From assembly GCA_015680685.1 (NCBI GenBank), contig MNCI01003588.1:86924-150923 (forward strand): a stretch of DNA of 64,000 nucleotides, read 5' to 3'. A program made the translations under genes and the position numbers. The DNA is from Gnetum montanum. Lineage: Eukaryota > Streptophyta > Gnetopsida > Gnetales > Gnetaceae. Under the pieces are notes generated by a model. The model did not search any database. It saw only the letters and a program-made list of their open reading frames with translations, and had not been told where the DNA came from. Below, piece after piece: positions 56,840 to 64,000 of this stretch (positions are counted from its first letter, which is position 1; each line of letters opens with the position of its first letter).

Positions 56840-58790
56840 TACACAATGTGAAAGGGAATAACAAGGTAGATGAAATGAAAATAGTGTGTCATGATGTAGG
56901 ATGTGGAGTTAGCATGGTTGATGGTGACCATGGTACCAGGGTGGCTTGCCTCTGAGAAATGTTGACCTCTCATTGGAGTGCTCATGAGAGAGTCAAGGTG
57001 GATTTAGGGCCTGATTGGTTGCTGAATTATAGCTTTGCTAATTTGCTTGGGGACATGCTTCTCCCCCTTTTCTCTTTTTGTTTTTTCTTGTATTCTATTT
57101 TTCTTTTCTTCTTTTATTTTACTTTTTTCTATAGGGTGAACCTTCTTTAGGTTCTACACTTTGCTAAATGCTGACTGCAAGATGTGTTTCACCAAGTGGA
57201 TTGCATGCCACTAGGTGGGCTTTGCTCTAATGCTTGCAAAACCACATCGCATTTGTGGGATAGGTGTTTCCTCCTCAAGATAACTTGTGTTACATCTGCC
57301 TAGGCTTTGACAAGCCAACAAAGGATTTCCATGGGACAACTCATGTTATGTCTATCTTGGATTCTATGGTTTGGCTTGCAAGGGATGCAGTGTGGTCATA
57401 ACACGTATGCATCAAAGGGGTTAGCAATTTTGATTATGTAGGAGAATGCAAGTGTATGAAGAAATAGGGGTAAGTGTAGGTAGGCTATAATGGGGTAATA
57501 GTGATGTGCACTCTTGAGAGACTCAGCTAATCCAGTCATGCACATTGGAGTGATGTGACAACTTGTTGCTACAATGAGATGCACCTTTGCACAACCACCT
57601 CTGGGCTTCATCCTACAAACACAACTTTGAGAAGACAAGAAAACCAAAAAACACAAAATTCAAATCAAATGTTAGAGACAATGATGATCCAAAGGCTTAC
57701 TAGTTGCAAGTTCTTAAAAAGCCAAAAAAAAAATGCCTAGGGACGATGATGTTGGTTATGATGGTGTTTCTGTTGTTGCTTTTCTTGGTACCATTCGATG
57801 CAATAATAGGGTAATGTGCTAGGGATAACAGGGGAGATGAAATGAAAATAGGGTGTCATGATGTAGGATGTGGAGTCAACATGGTTGATGGTGACCATGG
57901 TACCAAGGTGGCTTGCCTCTGAGAAACATTGACCTCTCATTAGAGTGCTCATGAGAGAGTCAAGGTGGATTTATGGCCTGATTGGTTGCAGAATTGTAGC
58001 TCTATTGATTTTCTTGGGGACATGCTTTTCCTCCTTTTCTCTTTTTATTTTTTTTGTGTATTCCTTTTTTCTTTTATTTTGCTTTTTGCTATAGGGTGAA
58101 CCTTCTTTATGTTCTACACTTTGCTAAATGCTGACTGCAAGATGTGTTCCACCAAGTGGATTGCATGCCACTGGGTGGGCTTTTCTTTGATGCTTACAAA
58201 ACTACGTTGCATCTATGGGACAGGTGTTTCCTCCTTGGGATAACTTGTGTTACATCTGTCTAGGCTTTAACTAGCCAATAGAGGCTTTCCATGGGTCAAC
58301 TCATGTTATGGTTGTCTTAGGTTCTACGGTTTAGCTTGCAAGGGGTGTTATGTGGTCATAACACATATGCATTAGAGGGGTTAGTAGTTTTGATTACGCA
58401 AGAGAATGCAAGTGTATGAATACATAGGGATAAGTGTAGGTAGGCTATAATGTGGTAATAGTAATGTGCACTCTTAAGAGACTCAGCTAATCCAATTATG
58501 CACATCAAAGTGATGTGGAAACTTGTTGCTACAATGAGATGGACCTTTGCACAACCACCTCTAGGCTTCGTCCTATAAACACAACTCCAAGAAGACAAGA
58601 AAACCACAAAATACAAAATATAAATCAAATGTTAGGGGCAATGATGCTATGAATGCTCCAAAGGCTTACTAGTTACAAGTGCTTAAAAAGCAAAAAAAAA
58701 AAAAAATGCCCAAGGGTGATGATGTTGGTTATGATGGTGTTTCTATCATTGCTTTTTTTGGTATCATTCGATGTGATCAAGCATTTGCAT
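56840..58790. repeat. Tandem duplication of a unit of about 960-967 bp
   Basis: Matching anchors occur at offsets of 967 (GATGAAATGAAAATAG at 56,869 and 57,836) and 960 (CTATAGGGTGAACCTTCTTT at 57,129 and 58,089; AAATCAAATGTTAG near 57,662 and 58,622). A third, dispersed and more diverged copy lies at about 62,880-63,700. Minus-strand ORFs within (57,396-57,656; 58,356-58,628) are the same frame in the two copies and have no recognised domain. Confidence 0.8.
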
Positions 58791-58849
58791 GCACTCTTCC
58801 TCTATTGAGTTAAGGTCTATGATCCTTAACTCATTGTTCTAAGATTCAT

Positions 58850-59594
58850 CCATGAAGTTTGAGAGGATCACCCAGAGTGATGGAACCTACCTGTAAACAA
58901 GATTGTAAGGCGTCTTACTTGTTGTCGTTTGGTGTGTTGTGTGGTAAACCTAGAGTGTATAGACTAATTGCTCATGCCATATTTTTTTGCTATTACTTAG
59001 CATCTTATTGAAAATGTTGATGATGAATCTGTTACTGGCTTCTACTTGGACATTTTTTTGAGGGTAGTATGGTAACTAGAAGGAATGTTTGATACCAAAG
59101 TGCTTATAGAAGGCTTTTGTTCTGGAATTGCTAAATTGTGGCCTATTGTCTGTTACTATGGTCATGGGAAAGTTGAAATAGGTCACTATGTTATCAAGCA
59201 CAAATTTGCAAACCTGTTGCAATGTTTTCTTCTAAAGGAGAATAGCCTCAACCCACTTGTTGAAATACTCAGTTGTAGTTATAATGAAGTTATGCCTTAT
59301 GGAGGACTTAGGCATTATTGGTCTAATGATGTTCAAGCCCCAACATTGGAATAGCCATGTTATCTACATTGTGTGTAGTTCAATCGATGGCATGTGCATT
59401 AAGTTGCCATGCTATTGATACATGTTACATTCTTTGGCCTTCAAGATGCAATCATGCTCCATGTAAGGCCAATAATGACCTAGCCATCTAATTTTCATTG
59501 CCATTGTCCTAGGTGTTATGTGACCTTTACATAGTCCCTCATGAACTTGCTCAACAATTGCTTGCACTTTGCTATCACTTACATAAGTTAGCAA
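58850..59594 (-). pseudogene. Integrase of a Tat-lineage Ty3/Gypsy element
   Basis: Minus-strand zinc-binding region at 59,412-59,594 (VHEGLCKGHITPRTMAMKI...YWPYMEHDC...CNMYQ). The DDE core continues to about 58,850: WGLNIIRPIMPKSS, TTTEYFNKWVEAI, TDNRPQF, PYYPQKNVQVEASNR. The first catalytic Asp is Asn (59,331-59,333), while the second Asp and the Glu remain. Three or more stops. This arrangement is typical of Tat/Ogre-type integrases. Confidence 0.8.
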
Positions 59595-59849
59595 TATGCC
59601 ATTGTAGGATCTATGACATAATGTGTTATTACTAATGATGATGTACTAGTGTAAACATTTGTGCACTGCATCCTTTTGAGTAGTAGTTAAATATTGTTGA
59701 GGCTCACCCTGTAGAAGGTACACCTTGATGTCATTGGACCAATCTCTTGCATTGGTTGTGCTTACTATGGCTATGAATGTAATGTCAGTGATTTGCATGA
59801 TATGCACAATGCAATTTGCCATTGAGGTGGGCAATGCATGGATCATGTT

Positions 59850-60235
59850 AGGTGCAATGCTAAGGGCTAATGTTGCTAATGCATCAGCTACAAAATTTTC
59901 GTTTCAAGGAATGTGTTGGACATTTACTATTGCAAAGTGTTTAGGTAAGTGCTTTGTGAGGTCATAGTAAGGCTGTAAATGTTGGACCTTGCAAGTGTAA
60001 ACATATATCACCTGGTTTATCACTAATTTTAAGTCACCTTGAATCTCTACATGTTGGATCCCTAGGTTGCATGCTACAAGGATACCTTACAGGAGACCTT
60101 TGTACTCTGCCATGTTGTTAGTGCAAGGGAATGCAAAATGATATGTGAAGGGTTAGATCTCTTTGGAGGGAAACATGATAATGGTAGTGGTGCTACCTCC
60201 TTGAGAGGTTGAAGCTCTGTCAAAATGCAGAAGTG
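59850..60235 (-). pseudogene. RNase H of the Tat-lineage element
   Basis: Minus-strand reading FDRASTSQGGS...TNNMAEYKGLL...GDLKLVINQV...HIPRNENFVADALATLA contains the characteristic RNase HI order (Asp, N-M-A-E-Y, D-x-K-L-V, ENxxADAL). The Asp of D-x-K/S-L-V remains and the glycine after the first Asp is Arg. A few stops interrupt it. It continues into a short linker before the integrase. Confidence 0.75.
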
Positions 60236-60744
60236 CCTCATAGTTGTCGAGCACTTGACTAATGCTACTAACGTGCTCATTCAGGAATTCTAGATCTATA
60301 GTTGCCTGGCTGTTTACGAGTGAAGCTATGAGTTATGGCTATAGCTTGACATTTTGTCAAGGCTTGCGCAACATAGTGTAGCTCAAACTCTACTATTATT
60401 TCTTTGCATTGTGCAATATGATTTCTTTTGTAGATATTCATTATGATTGCTCAGAGTTCATTATTTTTGCAAATGATATTGACTTAACTACAGAAATGAG
60501 TAAGACGACTAAGGCGAGGAAATACTTTTCCACATCATTGTATTTCACTTCATGGGCTATTAACACATGGATTTAAGTGGTAAACTGGGATCTCTATAAC
60601 ATCATCTTGATTTTGGAAAAGCAAAAAAGAAATGGACATGTCAGAAGTAGCAAGGTAGATGCAAAAGGGTGTATCTCCTTGTAGAGGGTGAACTGTAAGA
60701 AGTTGTGCTAGCTCTTACTTAATATTGTCAAATGTTTGTTGACA

Positions 60745-61212
60745 CTAAGCTATCCACTTGAAGTGGGCTCCTTTCTTGATTAGATGTTGCATTGGTTGTA
60801 ACTTATCATTTAATTGCACGATAAACTTTTGTATGACCTGCAATCCACCTTGTAACCCTCGTAGCTCCTTAAGATTGGCCAAGGATGCTAAGTTGGTTAT
60901 GGCCTTAACAATGTTTGGGTCTATGCATATTCTTGCTTTGGACATTACAAAACTAAGCATTTGGCCCATTCTGTCACTAAAAATACACTTCTTGGGGTTC
61001 AACTTAAGATCATGTTGTAAGCAATGCTTGTAGTGACCAAAAACATTGACAACTGGAACATTGAGGGGTTCACGGGCACACAACCTCAACCCCACCCCCA
61101 CGTGAGAGCCTTTGCTAGGAAATGGAGGTGGAGTGCCTTGGATGATCTTGTTGATTGAACAGGGACTTTGCTGGCTAAAATTGGGATATTGGGTGTAGTT
61201 GGGAGGTGGCAT
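60745..61212 (-). CDS. In-frame fusion of gag N-terminus to RT C-terminal part (Tat-lineage)
   Basis: A 155-codon open frame starts at ATG 61,212. The first about 55 residues (MPPPNYTQYPNFSQQSPCSI...) look like a Pro/Gln-rich gag start. From about residue 56 the sequence is the RT thumb/connection region: LKLNPKKCIFSDRMGQMLSF, ICIDPNIVKAI, NLKELRGLQGGLQVIQKFI, LIKKGAHFKW. The RT active site and most of gag and protease are deleted. It is probably a chance in-frame deletion product within a dead element, but the frame is intact. Confidence 0.65.
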   Translation of the reverse strand: MPPPNYTQYPNFSQQSPCSINKIIQGTPPPFPSKGSHVGVGLRLCAREPLNVPVVNVFGHYKHCLQHDLKLNPKKCIFSDRMGQMLSFVMSKARICIDPNIVKAITNLASLANLKELRGLQGGLQVIQKFIVQLNDKLQPMQHLIKKGAHFKWIA

Positions 61213-61219
61213 TGTTAAC

Positions 61220-64000
61220 TAAAATGCAAGCACTAATGTTGTGAGATAATGCTAAGCATTTTAATAGTATTCTCAATAGTACCAAGGCTGGATAAGCCTG
61301 AGCTTAGCAAGGTTTCCTAGCATGAGAACAATGGTGCCAACATGCAAAAATGTGTAAACTTGCAAAAAATGCGAATGTGGTACTGAATGTCAAAGAAAAT
61401 GCTTAAAATGCAATGGAGTTTGGGAAAAAGAAAGAATGGTACCATCCCATATGGAGAGCATAGAAATTAAAAATGAGTGTTGAGGAGGTATGCAATGTAC
61501 AGACAAGTGTAGTAGCAGCATAACCATAGTATCTAGGGATGTCCCAGGGTGAAGACTGATGTCCATTATGAAGTTTATGCCTATTGTGTTGGCTATCACA
61601 ATGTCTTGGGATTGCAATGCGCTACGGTGTTGAATGGGATGTAAAGGTGTTGATATGCTCCAGTGTGTGGTGTGCTCAAGGTAACTCGGGTGCCAAGTGG
61701 TACTCTAGAAATGCCAATTGCTACTTGGATTTTCCAACCAAATGCTTCAAATTCCTTCTTCTAGAATGAATTTCCAACCCCTAGAGTGTGGAATTTAGGG
61801 GTATAAGTGTGGATCAAGTGCCATGTGGTAAAGGAGTAGGTGGGGCTATAATGAGCTCTACTATGCTCCCACTAAAGGAATTGGTGCTACACTTTGATGT
61901 GGTCTAGTGGACCTTGAGAGACTACCAGACTATGCCTAAATTGCTAAGAATGCATGTGCCAAAGTTGGAAAAATACCACAATGTACCTGTAAATAGTGCA
62001 AAAGAGTGCAATTTAGAGGCTATGCTCTGGGACTACGCTCTGTCCTATTTCAAGTGGGATCAAGCATAGGTACAATTATGGGACATATGGGGTGTAAAGA
62101 ATGTGCAAGTTGCTAATCCTACTTACCGAAGGAGTGCTAGAGCTAGAATGAAAGCCTATGCTAAGCTTTGAAAACTTTTGAAGGTAGTTCCATGTTGCTA
62201 TGCTAGCTACACTCTAGAGCATAGCCCAACAGTTAGGCAAATTTTGCAAAAAACTAAAGTCCAATGATGATATGCTCATGAGCATAGTAAGGTGAGACAA
62301 GGTGTAGCATGGAAACTTAGAAAAATTTGGCAAGAATGGTTTTTTTTCTTGCTATGCTAGCTATGCTTGGGAGCGTAGTAAGAGGGGCAGCTTCTGGAGT
62401 TAGAAATTTTTCCAAATGCCTCTTTCATGCTGAGCTAGCTTGACAACTTCTGACTTGACACTAGTGAAAACTAGCCACTAGAGTACTGCTATGCTTAAGA
62501 ACGTAGCAGGAGAAATGGAAGTGTAGTAAGACACTTAGAACAATTTTGCAATTGTTGTTGACAATTAGAAAATTTTGCAAATCTAGTTCTTTGTTGCATG
62601 CTATGCAGGCTACACTCTAGAGTGTAGCCCCATTAGTGGAATCATGGGCCAACCACTTAGAAAAAATTTGCCTTGTGCTAACACTTAGAAAAATTTATTG
62701 TTGAAGTGCTATTGCTTGAATTTGGTGGTGTTTCATTAGCCCCTCTTTGTTGACATTTGGGGGAGTGGCTTAAGAGACATTGACAAAGAACCTGAAACAC
62801 CATAGTAGGCACAACACCAACATCACTCATTGGCACCTAATTAGATGGTGCTTTGCCAGGCTCAAGAGTCTTAAAGGTAATGGTATGCTAAGGGCAATGG
62901 ATGTAAGGAATTGGCTTGGGATAGTAAGGGGCTAATGAGATGTAAGTGGTATAGCATCCTACAATATGCAGAGTTAGCATGGCTGACCATGATCATGGAA
63001 TTAGGGTGGCTTGTTGCCAAATGATGACCTCTTGTCAAAATGCTTATGAGAGAGCCTTCACCCATAGCACCAGAATGGCTTACCCCTGACATGTTGGCCT
63101 CTCATCAAAGTGCTTATGAGAAGGCCATCATGAATTCATGGTTGGGTTGGTTGCCAAATTGCAGCTTTGCAAGATGGTTGGACATGTTTTACCCCCTTTT
63201 TTTTATTTTTTACTTTTTTTCTTTGTGAAATGCTAGCTACAAGATGCTTATCATCAAGTGGACTATGTGCCACTCAACAGGCTTTACTTAAAGGCAACCG
63301 TGTCGCATCTGTAAGACAAGTGTTTCCTTTCCAGGATGAGTTGCATTTCATTTGCTTAGGCTTTGAACAACTAACAGATGCTTCCCATGGGACGAGTTAC
63401 ATTACATCCATCATGGGTTCTATGGATGAATGAAAGAAGGATGCCATGTGCATCAAAGAAATTAGTAGGCAAGGCAAGAAAATGTAAGGAAAATGGGTAA
63501 AAGCAAGTAAATTATAGTAGAGTAATAGGGATATGCAATCTTGATCAACTTGATGAATCCAACCAAGCACATCAAAGTAATGTGGTGCTTTGTCCTTGCG
63601 ATAAAATATGCCCTTGAACAACCACCTTCGGGGCCTTGTATTGCAAACACAATGTAGAGAAGACAAGAAAATAATCACACAATGCAAGATAAGAGAAAAC
63701 TACTGGTTACAAGGGTGCTACAAGTGCCACGAGTGCTGGACTAGTTGCAAGAGCTTGTAGTGCCAAAGTAGGAAGGTTAGTGTAGGTGTTGGAGCCAGAA
63801 GGCTGCAAAAGATCTAGTAGCCACACTGGAAGTGAGCACCCCAAAGAGGCTAGCAAGGTGGTCGAGGGTGATGGTGGTGTAGGTGCTTGAGACTCCACAT
63901 CAAGGATAGGATCTTGGAAATCTAGCAAGATGGTTGGAAGTCATGCTATTGGATGCACTTCCAATCTTAGGCAATGTTGAGGGCTAGAGGATGGTAGTGT
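61220..64000 (-). mobile_element. Tat-type element flank (LTR-like), right copy
   Basis: Collinear with 55,200-56,700 up to about 62,760 and then with the tandem unit of 56,840-58,790 (62,880-63,700). Relative to the minus-strand pol it lies upstream, so it is the 5' LTR side and continues beyond the window. 63,700-64,000 holds G/C-richer sequence without recognised features. Confidence 0.5.

Overview
The window is nuclear DNA of a land plant. A gymnosperm or another large, TE-rich plant genome seems likely: one intact spliced gene sits in about 64 kb of decayed, nested LTR retrotransposons. I cannot prove the lineage from sequence alone. It is a draft assembly, with one 113-base N run (14,814-14,926) and single Ns at 9,975, 10,041, 16,410, 19,005 and 19,303. 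Some of the single Ns mark visible misjoins.

The only intact gene is a 10-exon, plus-strand gene at 26,875-34,759. It encodes a 596-residue type II (alternative, rotenone-insensitive) external NAD(P)H:ubiquinone oxidoreductase of the NDB family. The protein has an N-terminal mitochondrial-type presequence, two Rossmann folds, an inserted EF-hand, an AQ-type quinone motif and a C-terminal SRM that looks like a peroxisomal PTS1. All nine introns are GT-AG and join in frame.

Layout: 1-1,189 unassigned; 1,190-6,312 the 3' half of an Athila-like Ty3/Gypsy element (spacer, promoter-like block, extra third ORF, PPT) followed by its 3' LTR (6,313-8,201), which is split by a solo LTR (6,754-7,761); 8,202-13,069 AT-rich DNA with two hairpin MITEs and a minus-strand LTR fragment; 13,070-20,560 a duplicated segment carrying a subtilisin-like protease pseudogene, interrupted by a gag-PR element with its 5' LTR; 20,581-24,750 a minus-strand retroelement with gag, protease and an integrase tail but no RT or RNase H; 24,751-26,220 SINE-like and upstream sequence; 26,221-36,400 the NDB gene and its flanks; 36,411-54,960 an old plus-strand element whose protease is split by a 10.1-kb minus-strand relative with both LTRs, PBS, PPT and a CTTAG target duplication; 54,961-64,000 a Tat-lineage minus-strand element with long repeated flanks.

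Regions 1,190-8,201, 15,525-19,302 and 36,411-54,960 belong to one related family. They share TGATGAG...CTCATCA LTR ends, homologous gag and protease, a decayed tRNA-Asp-type PBS where it can be seen, and a T-rich post-pol spacer. Every retroelement ORF carries stops, deletions or catalytic-site changes, so none looks autonomous. No tRNA, rRNA or CRISPR features were found.
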